A stretch of DNA of 64,000 bases from Aphanomyces cochlioides (GCA_019828595.1 JAHQRK010000001.1:4774001-4838000), one strand, 5' to 3'; positions 47,201-58,235 are shown, numbered from the stretch's first letter. Translations and numbers: made by a program. The notes: generated by a model not told the origin, from the letters alone.

Positions 47201-48218
47201 GGTACCACAACGAGAGAGTATATGACTATAGATGCGCTTCCTTCTCCAAGAGTGACTAGTGTTTGGCACAATGCGACAGTTTCATTTGGAGGCTATTTTT
47301 GAGGTAATTATTAGGCTTTTGCGTTTCGACTTTGCTTTTCGAGTTTTGCTTTTCGTAGGCCGAAAACAAAAAGGAAAAGCAAATTCTCCAATTTGATTCC
47401 CCCTATTGTGACCTGAACTGTGTGTTCATGGATCTTTCAGTCGTACTACGAGTGGATTTTTCTTCCAGTGATGCTCCCACAAGGACAAATGAGTGTTTCA
47501 CGTCCATTACATGCACGAGACCCAACTCGCAGGCGTTGATCATGCATCAAGAAGTGAACTCTATTCTCTCTGAGCCAATGGGCTGCGAGGTACACCGGTG
47601 TTATACAATTCATAATAGTGCTCCCTGAAGATTAGTCTATATCGCGAACATTTATTGCAGATTCTAGAATGAGGAGATGCAAACGACCAGATCTCAAGTT
47701 AAATACAGGGTCATGTTGACGGTGTAATAATCTTTTCAGTGTGCCTGGCTTTTGATCTCCACATTTCTTGTTAATAAAAGTGCCAAAAGTGCGTAGGTTT
47801 ACGACGAAACTATGTAGTCCGCCTGACTGTCTGGATTCACGAGGTTGATGGACATTACTGAATGTGTAGTGTTGTCCCCGTAGTTTGAACACACGGCATA
47901 TTTTGCATTGAGCTGCCATACCGTACGTACCTCACAAAAAGAGAGAAATTTTTGTCACGAGAAAGTGTTCTTCAAAGCATTATGAAGTGGAGTATTTCTT
48001 CGATTTGAGTGATATTATGTTATTATCAACTCAAATCACTATGATAGAACAACTAACGTTAACATAATTATTATTATGTTAATTATTATTATGTTAATAA
48101 TAATTATGTTAACGTTAGTTGTTCTATCATAGTGGTCAAAAACACCAATACTAACATTTGATTGGTCAAAATTATTGCATGTGACATTTTGCTCTGTCAC
48201 AGCACTAGGGTTTTCAAA
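47201..48218. other. Intergenic region left of MULE-1
   Basis: Contains purine-rich direct repeats of GCTTTTCG-like words at 47310-47380 and the cruciform-forming repeat at 48037-48134 (listed separately). No convincing gene was found. A short minus-strand frame at 47632-47919 has no recognisable similarity. Confidence 0.45.
48037..48134. repeat. Perfect 40-bp inverted repeat with 18-nt loop
   Basis: The arms 48037-48076 and 48095-48134 are exact reverse complements (outer end CACTATGATAGAACAACTAA). An additional near-perfect stem at about 48003-48037 (ATTTGAGTGATA / TATCAACTCAAAT) lies directly beside it. This could be a small foldback element, a MITE core or a structured RNA. Confidence 0.9.
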
Positions 48219-48287
48219 GAGGAATTCCCCGGCAGCGGGTGTTGGACACCCACTTTGACCAAAAAACACCCGCTCTCGGGGATTCCG
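48219..48287 (+). repeat. MULE-1 left TIR, itself a hairpin
   Basis: Starts GAGGAATTCCCCGGCAGCGG and matches the reverse complement of 52168-52236. Inside it, GGAATTCCCCGGCAGCGGG pairs with the reverse complement of the segment ending CTCTCGGGGATTCC, and GGGTGTTGGACACCC forms an inner stem. Confidence 0.9.
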
Positions 48288-48330
48288 CATAGTTTACAAA
48301 ACGGACAATGAAAATCAACAGCAATTGTCA

Positions 48331-48500
48331 AAGATGAGGCAGTTGGAATGGCACATCTTTTAAGCACTTCTAATTGGCTAAAATACAACCATATCAAAAT
48401 ATAAGCCAACTGAGATTGAAAAAGATGAGGCAGTTGGACACCACTCATTTTGAGCACTTATAATTGGCTGTAAAGCATAACATACCAAGATTGGCTATAA
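48331..48500. repeat. Subterminal direct repeat in MULE-1 (two units, about 91 bp)
   Basis: The phrase AAGATGAGGCAGTTGGA recurs at 48331 and 48422, each followed about 30 bp later by an AGCACTT...AATTGGCT block. Confidence 0.7.
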
Positions 48501-48548
48501 TTTAACATTATTTACACCAATAATGCTATTATACAGTTTTGTTCTGAT

Positions 48549-49128
48549 GTCGAGCGTGACGGAGAATCATAAGCGTCGATGGTGGTGCCGTGTTGCTGGA
48601 TGCGTTCACACGGGTCCCTTTTCGAACAACTAATTCCCAAATCATGTCATGAAGATACACCCGGAAGTTCGTTGGTTCTACGGCGGTCGCGAAGTGTATG
48701 GCGACTTGGTCGATGAGGGCAATCCAGACGCCCCACCTCGTCGCCAACGCAAATCTGTCGCTACAAGCAGCCCAGCAGTGAGCAACACTGCGAGTGTCAC
48801 CACCATGACGGACGAAGAGAAGGCCATCCTCGACCAAGTAGAGCGCGAACATGCTCTTGCGGAAACGAGCGTTCGACACTTGGTCTTGTGTTGTGCCATC
48901 GATTGGGCATTGACACTGTTGCAACTGTTGGAAACATCTTACACGATGTTCTGGACCAACGTCGCCGCAACGCCACTGAAGCTTCAGTTGCGGAAGAAGA
49001 ACATTCGACTGAACTACCTGTTCCTGCCCGACGAAGCGAGAGAACGTCCGTTCCAGCGCGTAAAAAAGGGAAAGCTCGTAAGTGCTAGAGTCTTTTATAA
49101 CTGGATTAATGAACATTTTCCTCTTTGA
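48549..49128 (+). CDS. Uncharacterised accessory open frame within MULE-1
   Basis: Open from an ATG at 48649 (MKIHPEVRWFYGGREVYGDL) to 49128. A possible first exon is at 48549 (MSSVTENHKRRWWCRVAGC). The middle is acidic and helical (MTDEEKAILDQVEREHALAE). From about 48890 the neighbouring frame looks more protein-like (ELPVPARRSERTSVPARKKG), so either a short intron or a frameshift is present. No family recognised. It lies convergent to the transposase inside the same TIRs, so it may be a transposon accessory or captured gene. Confidence 0.4.
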
Positions 49129-49139
49129 TTCTTTGACGA

Positions 49140-49650
49140 CTGTATATTTTCTTAGATATCTCACAGTAGATATCATTTACTATGCTTGTATACCAGTACA
49201 AACTTTATATACTAGTAATGTATGTTTATGGCAAGTATAATATTAAATCTAACAGTTCACAACATGATAGAATGGTATCACCGTGATTTAATGGTATATA
49301 ATGAAGTAAATGTTATTCATGGTGATGTACTGTTATTCAACATATGTAATGTTACATCACCTTATGTAATAGTACGTAAGGGATGTGTTAGTACATATTA
49401 ATAGTTGATAATATATATGTGGGGTATACTGAGATGTAATGCAATAGTATATTATATATAACATTTAATGTTACTCCATACTTTTCACAATTTTAATGTA
49501 AACGAATGTGATATACCGTTATTAAACATGATTGTTGATTACATATATTACCATGAGGTTAATTTACTATTTAGAACGTTAGAGTATGCCATTGAATTAT
49601 CTCAAACGACACTTTATGTATTATGCAGAAGATGCAGTTATGGGAACTAA
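49140..49650. other. AT-rich internal segment of MULE-1
   Basis: Very AT-rich, with repeated words such as GTTACAT, GTACAT and TGTTATTCA, and no coding character. It separates the 3' ends of the two convergent MULE-1 genes. Confidence 0.5.
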
Positions 49651-49656
49651 CATTGT

Positions 49657-52068
49657 TCACATTCCTTTGGATCTTTTCCTTCTCTTTGGCTTTGGGCCTG
49701 GCTTAGTCGAGGATTTTGACGGATCACAAGTCACAGGGGCCAATGACTGGGTATTCCGTAGCAAATTTTGTGGTGGTAGCGGGGTTAAATAGCCACTGTA
49801 AATAGCCCTGAACGATGCAATGGAATATTTCTCGTCGTACAAAGTGAAAGGATCCATGCCTATTGAATTCAGACATGCCACAGCATGAATACATGGTCTC
49901 TTTCTGTCAAACCACAAGCGGCATTGGCAAGTGTTAGCGTCCAGGTCAACAAGGCGCCAAAGGTGCTGATTTGTCGTCTCAGGATCGTAATACATGGTCA
50001 AGAACGTTTTGCCAGGATTAACTACTTCAATCTAAAATACGGTAAGACAATCATATCAGACGAGCATACTGCAATCTTTTTTGATTTCGTGTTCATGACA
50101 CCGAGCAGTTTTTGCTGCACAGGAGTAAGGCCGTCGTCAGGCCAAGATAAACAAGCATCTCTAGTACAGTAGTGTGACATGTATTCATTCGCGTCCTACC
50201 TTCTTTTGTTGATATTCTTTAATAAGTGTAACATGTACAAAAAATGCAAGATCACAGCGTCAGAACTGCGAACTTCTTCACCAATCCAATTGTTCGCGGA
50301 TTCGGCGAGGTTAGATGTTACATTATCGAATGTTGCACGGGGAAATGCATACGTAACCCAGTGCTCTAGCGGGATTTGCCTCAAATACTCCGCCGCATCT
50401 ATGAACAAATTGTCGGATTGAGTATACAAAGTCAATAGCATACATGAATTCATCGAACGAAGTCTTTCGTGTATGCGCTCAAATGTTTCGACACTGTCAG
50501 ATCTGGCAAGTTTGTATATTGTCGCAACTTGGTCGTCAGGAAGTCGCAGTCCACCCTGAGCGTTTATGTTTGCTACAATGTGACGCATACAATATCTGTG
50601 AGGTACATCAGGGCACACATTGGAGCACGCCTGAATTAAACCTAACAAAAAATGTATTAGTCACTTCGTTTACATGCACATATGTATTGGCATATGTCAT
50701 TCAACTATAATGGTAAAGTATTCAAACGTAAAATACAATACAAAACAAAACAAACAAAACATACTAGCACATCACTGTATCAGCAAAATGTGCCCATACA
50801 TATCAGGAAATGTCAGTACATAACAGTACACAAAAGAAAACATCAATATTGACTTGACTATATCGACATATAACATGTATTATTTACCTTTTTGACGATC
50901 TGATATAACAACCGAGTCCGCTCCAAGAATGCCTGAGCACCTCAATTTTTTCAAGAACCATGTCCAGTGTACGGCGTTTTCGACAGGGACAATAGCTATA
51001 CCTACGAGAGGTAAGATTGCCTCCAAATCACCAGAACCTAGCACAATAACGTGATTATTTGGATCTTTTGCTGCAGCAACGAGGAGTGTTCCATTAGTGT
51101 TCATTAGGTCCTTGAGATGAGTTCCTACCAATGATTTGAAAACAAATAATATATTTTGCACACACCATCAATTGCAATGACGTTTTGGCAATGAACAAAG
51201 GCGGAAATACAAAACGGCGGGATGAAAACACTTCTGTAGAAATGACCACAAAGTGTCTCGACATCTGCGAGTGAGCCAGGATTAGCATCGGCAACTTGGT
51301 GCAAATAGTGTTCAAGTTTCTCGAACGAAGCGTCAACATTTCCATACATGGACCGGATCAATTCACGTTCTGCTCTGCTTGCACTTGAAGTTGAGATGAT
51401 TTGTCCATGCTCCCGCTGAAAGAGGTCGATGATAAACTGTCCCGTGAGATGTCTTGGGTCTGTGGTAAATTTGTCAGTGTACTTTTGAAGTGTTTCCAAT
51501 ATCTACTTGTTGCGCAAGTTAAATCACAATTTAGATCACATAATACTATAATGAATCAGAATGCACATGTATTAAGCACAACATATATGTAAATAACGGC
51601 AAATAACAGAAGATAACAGTAAAACACAGTTCATATCAGACGATATGGTTTGTACACCAAACACACAGCATAAACAGACGTGCAACGTACTGTGTCATGT
51701 GTCACCCCAGGGTGATGTCTTGCTGATTTTCCTTGAAACAAAGGGTGACTATGCATGAGATTCATGGCTGTGATCATGACCGAACCGTCCTTCTTCTTGT
51801 TCGCACGCACAAAGAACTCGCAGTGAGATGCAGTGCATATCCAACGAGCGTCAGCCGCACTTTGGTATTTTTTTGCCACGTGGAAGCCTTGTTCTAGGCT
51901 GAGTTGATCAAGAGCCGACCTGACATATCTTAAGCTCCCAAAATTGTGCTTCTCCACGGAATTGATTATTTCATCGACGACAAATCCATCGATTGTCTCA
52001 ACGGGCGGTGCTGTGAGCTTGTGTTTGACCGCTGCCAGCAAGTAGTCTTCAGATACATAGGAAGGCAT
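49657..52068 (-). CDS. MULE-1 transposase (multi-exon, apparently intact)
   Basis: Starts at ATG 52068 (MPSYVSEDYLLAAVKHKL); introns are at about 51502-51692, 51126-51165, 50642-50885, 50145-50180 and near 50036. An N-terminal FAR1-type DNA-binding region has C and H residues (WICTASHCEFFV, then MHSH). The catalytic core has NVIAIDGTHLKDL (first Asp), DSVVISDRQKG (second Asp), then CMRHIVANIN and NVTSNLAESANNW (Glu). Near the C-terminus is a SWIM zinc finger (TCQCRLWFDRKRPCIHAVAC). The end is a basic GPKPKRRKRS tail. All DDE residues and zinc ligands are present and no stop was found inside the proposed exons, so the element may be active. Confidence 0.85.
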
Positions 52069-52167
52069 TGTCACCTTGAAAACTGGTCCGCCCCACGCAC
52101 AAATCAACACTGCAAACTTATCCGTATTTTTTATTTTATCCGGATATACTTGTTTTAGGTAATTATC

Positions 52168-52236
52168 CGGAATCCCCGAGAGCGGGTGTTTTTTTGTCAA
52201 AGTGGGTGTCCCACACCCGCTGCCGGGGAATTCCTC
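52168..52236 (-). repeat. MULE-1 right TIR
   Basis: Reverse complement of 48219-48287 with about two mismatches. Confidence 0.9.
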
Positions 52237-52246
52237 GTTTTCAAAG
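52237..52246 (+). repeat. Shared target site between MULE-1 and MULE-2
   Basis: The 10 bp GTTTTCAAAG are the only bases between the two elements. Bases 52237-52245 duplicate 48210-48218 (MULE-1 TSD). Bases 52238-52246 duplicate 58947-58955 (MULE-2 TSD, TTTTCAAAG). Confidence 0.9.
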
Positions 52247-52333
52247 GAGCAATTCCTTCAAAACAGGAATGGCACTCCTGTTTCGACATGGATTCATTCC
52301 TGTTGTGAAGGAATGTCAACATCCGGAAATAAT
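52247..52333 (+). repeat. MULE-2 left TIR, itself a hairpin
   Basis: Matches the reverse complement of 58860-58946 with a handful of differences. ATTCCTTCAAAACAGGAATG and its near reverse complement, ending GTGAAGGAATG, form a 20-bp stem. Confidence 0.88.
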
Positions 52334-52857
52334 TGCCTTAAAGAGTACATCCAGATATGTATAGTGATCCGGATAAATATCCGGATTATATCTTGTGCAG
52401 GTTGGCATTGAAGTTAAAATTACCGCGGAAATGGAGCGAACAGTCGGAGAACACTACCTCAAGTTGGCTGTGTCCTTGAACCTTACACACCCTCCAACGA
52501 AGGAGTATGATTTTATCGGCGCAGACATAATAAACGCGAAAACCTCAAACAACTTCAGCTCTCTCGTTTATCTCCGCGAATGTTTGGACCATTTGGCCCT
52601 GACTCACGGATTCAGTCTGAAGCAGGTGGATCGAAACAACAAAAGTGGATGTTGGGCTTGTAGGGCTGACAATTGCTGCTTCTATGTGCGAGCGGTGGTT
52701 CATGCCGACAAGTCTGTGTGTATTTCGTCCATGGAGTTAATCCACAACCATACACTAAACCACGAAGTACCAACGCATCGCCATGAAGAGTTGCGTAATG
52801 ATATGGTGCGTTTAATTGCTTCAACTGGCCCGTCAGCCAACTGCGTGAACTAAACCC

Positions 52858-53060
52858 ATCAAGTTTGTGGTATCATTTGACCCGAAAAATGCCCGATCAT
52901 TTAGCCCGTACAATATCCGGTCATTTGACCCGTTCACCGTCCAGTCATTTAGCCGTAAAACCCCCGTCATTTTGCCCGCAAAAAACCCGGTTATGTGATT
53001 GGCAAAATGCTTGGTCATTTGACCCGTGAAAAACTTTGTCATGACACCAGTCAACACGTT
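52858..53060. repeat. Minisatellite 1 (about 24-bp unit, about 7 copies) in MULE-2 intron
   Basis: Imperfect units with the core GGTCATTTGACCCG, each followed by an A/C-rich spacer. They lie in the intron between the first two transposase exons. Confidence 0.8.
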
Positions 53061-53605
53061 GGTTAGTTGGCACTTTGTTATACTCCCTAGTTTGTGGTTG
53101 ACGGGCCAGTTGACCATTACCTTTATGTTCAACTAATAATGAAAACGATAGATTGCTCAGCTATAAAAAAACACATTTTCCAATTGGAACCCATGACCCT
53201 CGAACAATCAAAGGCAAAGACATCAAGCAACTTGTGAAGACAACCTATGGTGTTGATATATCATCGTCAGCGGCGAGCAAGGCCAAAATGACTCTTGTGT
53301 GTGCTCTCTTTGGTAGTTTAGATGCCTCTTTCGAAAAGTTGAAGAATTACTTTGAAAAAATTAAAACAGTCAATCCTGGAACATTTGGTAAAGTAGAATC
53401 GTTTAGCGGTCATTTCCACCGAAGTTTTTTTGTGCCGGCATTCAGTGCAAGGGCGGCAAAATACTGTCAACCAGTCATTGCTTTGGATGGTACATACAAT
53501 AGGTTGTGCTCTGACATACTCCTTAGGGCCACACTTGAAGGGATTAATGAATTTGAATGGTACACTCCTGGAGATTCATTTTTCCTACCTGACAAATTTG
53601 ACTGA

Positions 53606-54479
53606 TGGAAATCGATCATCAACCTCTGTTCTGACAGTTCTGAATAGAATCCAAGCACAACAACTTATTGATTTGAAGCTAGATTGGAAGGAAATAAAAA
53701 TAATTGCATTTAAATAAAATTATTGTTACACTTTGTTCACACTTGTCCAAAAACACTCATCTTAAAGTCTAGACCGCCAAGGCAGAGGATTACCTCTGTA
53801 CTCCACCAGCAAGAACACCGTTGACCCAGCACCCCGGTCTTTTTGGCACTCAAAGAGGACCCCCTGATAGGACTTTGCCACAGTGGAACTGGGGCGTAGG
53901 ATGGTGTAGCTGGCGGCCGTGACGGCCCCCCGAAGGTTTGAGACGAAGAGTGTGTCTGTGGAAGCAAGTTGTGAAATGAAAAAATAAGTCGGTTCAGAAG
54001 TGTTGAAAGAATTTGATCGTTTTTGACAGAATTCTTATCAATAGAAAAAGAATGATCTCGAAAGAAAAAGAATCGTTTCGCAATAATTTTAAATGGAAAA
54101 AGAAAGTTGTCGAAAAGTCTCGAGAAATTCAAACAGTCGTCAGAACATGTCCAAATCGATATATTTAATTTGACAGGGCAAGCATCCTTCTGCACTTGTT
54201 TGGTCCAGCATCCTGCAGGACAAAATGCATACTACATCCTAACTCCTTCAGTATGGTGCTTTTGAGAGCATGCCGCTCAATACCATACCGTAGGTATGCA
54301 TGCCTACTTTGTTGGGCGAGATTTTATGCATCACTACAGCAGGTCTGTCCACTGGGATCACACCGTTCTTCAACAAAACGGTGGACAAAGACAACCTTTC
54401 TTCGAAGAAAATCAAAGTAATAGCATTTGAATGAACATTATGAAGTATTTCACGTAGTTACACGAATGCAAAACCTTTT
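53606..54479. other. Foreign-looking segment replacing the MULE-2 transposase core
   Basis: About 870 bp with no similarity to the MULE-1 transposase at this place. Part (53800-53960) is GC-richer than its surroundings. No TIRs, TSDs or known protein were recognised, so it could be filler from break repair or an unidentified insertion. Confidence 0.4.
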
Positions 54480-54949
54480 TGGCATTGTACGATGATACGT
54501 CTGCACAGAATCGTCACATGTGGCGGAAAGTCAATATTACAAACAGGACATGCGATTGTTCGCAGTGGTTCACTACAAAAGACCATGCATTCATGCCATT
54601 GCATGTATGCACAAGTTGAACATTGATCCTCAAGTGTTCTTCGACCAATGCTACCAAATTCAGTGGTACAAAGCGATATACACAGATTTCCTCACACCTG
54701 TTGCTCCACTGGACTTGGAGCGTGATTCCAACTTCATGGTTTCTCAAGCTTTGTTGGCGCAAACTTCATCCAAACCCGGTCCAAAGCCAAAGAAGCGCAA
54801 GAAGTCGAACGAGATGAGAAACTAAGGAAAGCAAACTGAGATGTTGCGTGTGATGCAATAGTTTTAATTGAATAAGAGACAAGTCTGCATGTATACGAAG
54901 CGTAAACCTAAAAGCCACATCGATTGTCGATTATCTGGTTACATTAAAT

Positions 54950-55035
54950 TACTGATCATATCACCCGTCAAATTATTGGTCATATGACCCATTAAATTAC
55001 CGGTCATATGATCCGTTAAATTACTGGTCATGAGG
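54950..55035. repeat. Minisatellite 2 (about 24-bp unit, 3-4 copies) in MULE-2
   Basis: Units around GGTCATATGACCCGTTAAAT, the same core as minisatellite 1, located just after the transposase remnant. Confidence 0.8.
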
Positions 55036-55039
55036 GCCT

Positions 55040-55558
55040 GGTTGCCGAACATTCCATCCATGCTTCAGGCACGGATTCAGGCTTCTGATTGGTCAATTCC
55101 AATAATTTCCGGATAATGGGGTCGTTCATGCTTTTCGGATAAACTCAGGCAGGACACATTTTCGAGAAAATCGAAAAAATACTTTTTGATATTTTTCAAA
55201 AAAAATTCCAAAAAATTCCAGATAACGTTCCTGCCTGGCAGGGATGGATTTCAGCGTCTGAGGCCCGTCAGGTTCCGGATATTTATAGATAACCGTAAAT
55301 CGATTTTGTACCTCACGTGTGGTATCATTGATCAGCATCGAGTCTACTGCAAGCGGAAGTGACCTTGTCATGTGCCTGCGAGGCCAATGCGGATGTATTC
55401 ATACACGAAAGCAACACTCTAGACCACGTCAACAAGTTCCATCAAAGCATTTCAGATTTATCCAAAAGAACCTTGACAGGTAATCACTTTCATATACTCT
55501 CGGTTGACATCACTAGATAAGGAAGCAGAACATTGGCGTGACCTATCTCTAAAAAAAT
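55040..55558. other. Non-coding segment of MULE-2
   Basis: No gene recognised. A run of A-rich sequence and related TTTTTTGATATTTTTCAAAAAAAAT-like words lies at 55170-55215. Confidence 0.4.
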
Positions 55559-56318
55559 ATGGTGTCTGAACTCCACAGACGCCAAGCGAAGGAGGAAGTC
55601 AATCTAGGTAACATATACGGCATGGTAAAACTAAATTAACCTGATGTTGAAAATGATCTGCGATCGAATGAAAATACAATGCCCCAAAGATATGATTTCT
55701 TCTCGGTGAAGTTAGCAATGTGCTGTAGAAGTGCCGATGTCAAGTTTACATTTAGGCAGCGCAACAGGTAGCTCTGTGCAAGAAATTGCAGGTACGACGT
55801 ACATCTATATCCGCCTGAAATGTTCTAATGTAGCGATGGTCCCAGCTCGAAATCCATCCAGTCCAATAATTAGCAACCAGAGCACTGTCGAGAGCTCTGT
55901 GCTAGAAACTGCACATCCAAATCTCTCCAGTCCAATTATCCCTACCAGTCAAATTGGAGATCCAAATCACTCCAGTTATACCCCTACCAGTGAAAGTGTT
56001 GTAGGTAGTCCTACGCAAGAAATTGCAGGTATGGCATAGTTCAACAATGTATTAACAATTTCATAGATTCTTCGAACACCAGCATTTTGGAGGGGGTGGC
56101 TTCCCCTGCAATGATCGCTCCAAATCCTCCAACCCCCCTAACCCAACACGAACGTCGAGTATGATGCGTCACTTGATTTTACTTATCTTCTGTAGATCGC
56201 AAGAGACCTAGCCAGGTTGCTTCTGATGAAGCGTACGCTCGGCAGTTGCAAGAACAACTTAATCAACCACGGTCTCGACGCAAGACAGACAAATTGTCTA
56301 AGATAGCTCAAATCTAAA
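55559..56318 (+). CDS. Accessory multi-exon gene within MULE-2 (unknown function)
   Basis: Proposed exons are about 55559-55607 (MVSELHRRQAKEEVNL), 55729-55790, 55834-56026, 56067-56161 and 56212-56318, each flanked by GT-AG and in frame. The protein is Ser/Pro-rich with internal repeats (SSVQEIA, SPTQEIA; NPSSPII, NLSSPII). It ends in a charged helical tail (DEAYARQLQEQLNQPRSRRK). No family recognised. Like the extra gene of MULE-1 it lies inside the TIRs and carries a basic C-terminus, but no clear homology between the two was seen. Confidence 0.45.
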
Positions 56319-56348
56319 TAAAATGTACATAGTCTATTGCATATTAAC

Positions 56349-56350
56349 TA
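56349..56350 (+). repeat. TA target-site duplication of the mariner element (left)
   Basis: TA directly before the left TIR; the matching TA is at 58179-58180. Confidence 0.8.
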
Positions 56351-58178
56351 CTACACTGGTCCATATTTCCAGTCACATTTGCATTTTAATTGGCGGAATT
56401 TTTCTAATCAACCACAATCGTGCGATTTGATTGGCTTTTAGAAATGTACAAGATCTGGCGTTTCATTGGGTGTTTTCGCGATGTTCTGAATCGTTCTGAC
56501 ACATGAGATATGACGGGGGGAAATTGGCGCCTTGGGCGAGAATAACAAAATGTGTCAATATTCATTCATTGTCCTTTTTGAGCCAACAAGCGAAGCATTC
56601 ACGCATTGCGAGTGTCGAACAGTGTCGGTCTCAGCATCTACAAGTTATGACACAGTCCCTGGACGAAGCGCGCCGACCAATTCAACTTGACGAGACGACA
56701 CAACGAAACATGTACGAGGCTCTTCTTGAGCTGTCGTACAAAGGCCAACTCAAACATGGTACATACACAGCAGTTGCTGCGTCCTTTCGTTGCCACTGGC
56801 GGACCGTGGCTCGCTTATGGAAGCGCCTTCGCGGGTCTCTTCTTGACGGCAGACTTTCCGCTGACTTCAGCATGAACAATCGAGGTAAAACCTGCATAAT
56901 TTTATAAATTGACATAATAGTATTATGTTATGGGGATATAAGTTTCTAAAGTGGTCTTATATAGGAAAAAGAGGCAGAAAGAGAAAATGGACCGCAGAGG
57001 AAATCGAAGAGAAAGTGAAGGCAGTTCTTCTGCACGATCGTCAAACTTTACGTGCGCTTGAGGAGCAATGTCATGTTCCAAAGACGACTCTGATACGGCA
57101 CATGAAAGAAAGAGAAGGCTTGAAGGCGAGAACTAGCCGTACAAAGCCATTGTTGACGGATGCAAATAAGGTCGCTCGAGTGCGACATGCCCTGCAGCAC
57201 GTAGACTGTCGACCACGAGGCATTTTGGCTTTCAACAATATGCATAATCGCGTGCACATTGATGAAAAATGGTTCTACATTACCAAAGTGAAAAAGCGAT
57301 TTTACGCTTACAATGATGAAGTCCTGCCCAAACGATCAGCCAAGTCGACACGCTTTATTACCAAAGTTATGTTCTTGGCGGCCGTAGCTCGACCCCGTGG
57401 TGATGCTCACAGCCTAAATGGATTTGATGGCAAAATTGGGATTTGGCCGTTTGTCAAGCTTATGGCCGCCAAGAGGAGTAGCAAGAACCGCAAAAAAGGA
57501 ACGATTGAAATGGTCCCTGAAAATGTCGACTCAGCAAACTATGCCCGCATGATTTTGGACAACGTGATACCAGCAATTCAAGCCAAATTCCCGTCGACTT
57601 ATGGTGGAAGCACCATACTCCTGCAGCATGATAATGCTGGGCCTCATCGCTCTTTGACAACGAGAATGCTGCAGATGCATGGTGTTTCCAACATTGAAGT
57701 AACGACGCAACCACCGAACAGTCCCGACTATAATGTTCTTGACCTTGGATATTTCAATTCAATCCAAAGCTTGCAACAGAAAAAGTGCTGCAAGGACATC
57801 CCAAGTTTGATTGACGCTGTTAAGCAGTCTTTTGAAGAATTGCCATTTGATACGCTGTCAAGAACTTTTATCACACTTCAAAAGGTAATGGAGACGTGCA
57901 TGGGAAGAGCTGGTGACAACGATTATGAAATGCCACACATGAACAAGAACAGCACGGGAATCCATCTCGCAAATTTCAACGTGAAGTGTGATCATGCCAT
58001 CTACAACAAGGCAAAAGGGCTCTTGAATACCTTAGATGAGTTGTGAATTAAATTGCATTAAAATATTCGATTGATATATAAGGTCTCAAAATCCTATACA
58101 AACTTCAAGTCACATTTTTGAAGATGGCATACTTTACTCAAGTGAAATAAATGTGACTGGAAATATGGACCAGAGTAG
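56351..58178 (+). mobile_element. Complete mariner-like element (1,828 bp) nested in MULE-2
   Basis: TIRs of 30 bp (56351-56380 and 58149-58178) start CTACACTGGTCCATATTTCC with one mismatch between them. It is flanked by TA. It carries one transposase gene with a single intron. Confidence 0.92.
56647..58046 (+). CDS. Mariner transposase, plant-type (apparently intact)
   Basis: Exon 1 is 56647-56884 (an in-frame ATG also exists at 56503); the intron is 56885-56964; exon 2 is 56965-58046. The N-terminus has two helix-turn-helix regions (AAVAASFRCHW-like, and LEEQCHVPKTTLIRHMKERE) separated by a basic RGKRGRKRKW stretch at the splice. The catalytic Asp residues lie in VHIDEKWFYITK, LLQHDNAGPH and QPPNSPDYNVLDLGYF. 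The last motif is typical of plant and oomycete mariner-like elements (DD39D group), although the spacing from the second Asp here is about 36 residues. No internal stop. The enzyme would cut and paste the element at TA sites. Confidence 0.88.
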
Positions 58179-58235
58179 TATATCATGCAGCAATGGAGTA
58201 TTAACACCATCCCACAGCAGTGACACAGAAGCACA

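Larger units (their letters stand above)
48219..52236 (-). mobile_element. MULE-1: complete Mutator-like DNA transposon (4,018 bp)
   Basis: Bounded by 69-bp TIRs (48219-48287 and 52168-52236, about two mismatches) and a 9-bp duplication GTTTTCAAA (48210-48218 and 52237-52245). Contains a multi-exon transposase on the minus strand and an unrelated open frame on the plus strand. Nine-base duplications and a SWIM-containing transposase are typical of Mutator-like elements. Orientation is given by the transposase. Confidence 0.92.
52431..54825 (+). pseudogene. MULE-2 transposase, catalytic core lost
   Basis: The N-terminal exon 52431-52803 (upstream coding may begin near 52400) resembles MULE-1. 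The next exon from about 53150 matches MULE-1 well (FGSLDASFEKLKNYFEKI, GHFHRSFFVPAF, QPVIALDG). It splices at about 53491-53527 to PHLKGLMNLNGTLLE. Similarity then stops near 53580. It resumes near 54480 with the SWIM finger region (CDCSQW, KRPCIHAIAC) and the basic tail GPKPKKRKKS ending at 54825. The second Asp and the Glu of the DDE core are missing, so the product could not be an active transposase. Any movement would need another source of transposase. Confidence 0.8.

Noticed and set aside
48529..49176. Minus-strand 215-codon frame opposite the MULE-1 accessory gene
   Set aside because: The plus-strand reading has more protein-like composition (acidic helix, basic tail) and a proper ATG; the minus frame needs an alternative start.
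53737..54195. Minus-strand 152-codon frame inside the MULE-2 gap
   Set aside because: No similarity and a composition typical of non-coding sequence; it lies in replacement DNA of unknown origin.
56351..58180. Tc1-type (DD34E) classification of the nested element
   Set aside because: The third catalytic residue lies in NSPDYNVLDLGYF, the pattern of plant-type mariner elements with Asp rather than Glu.
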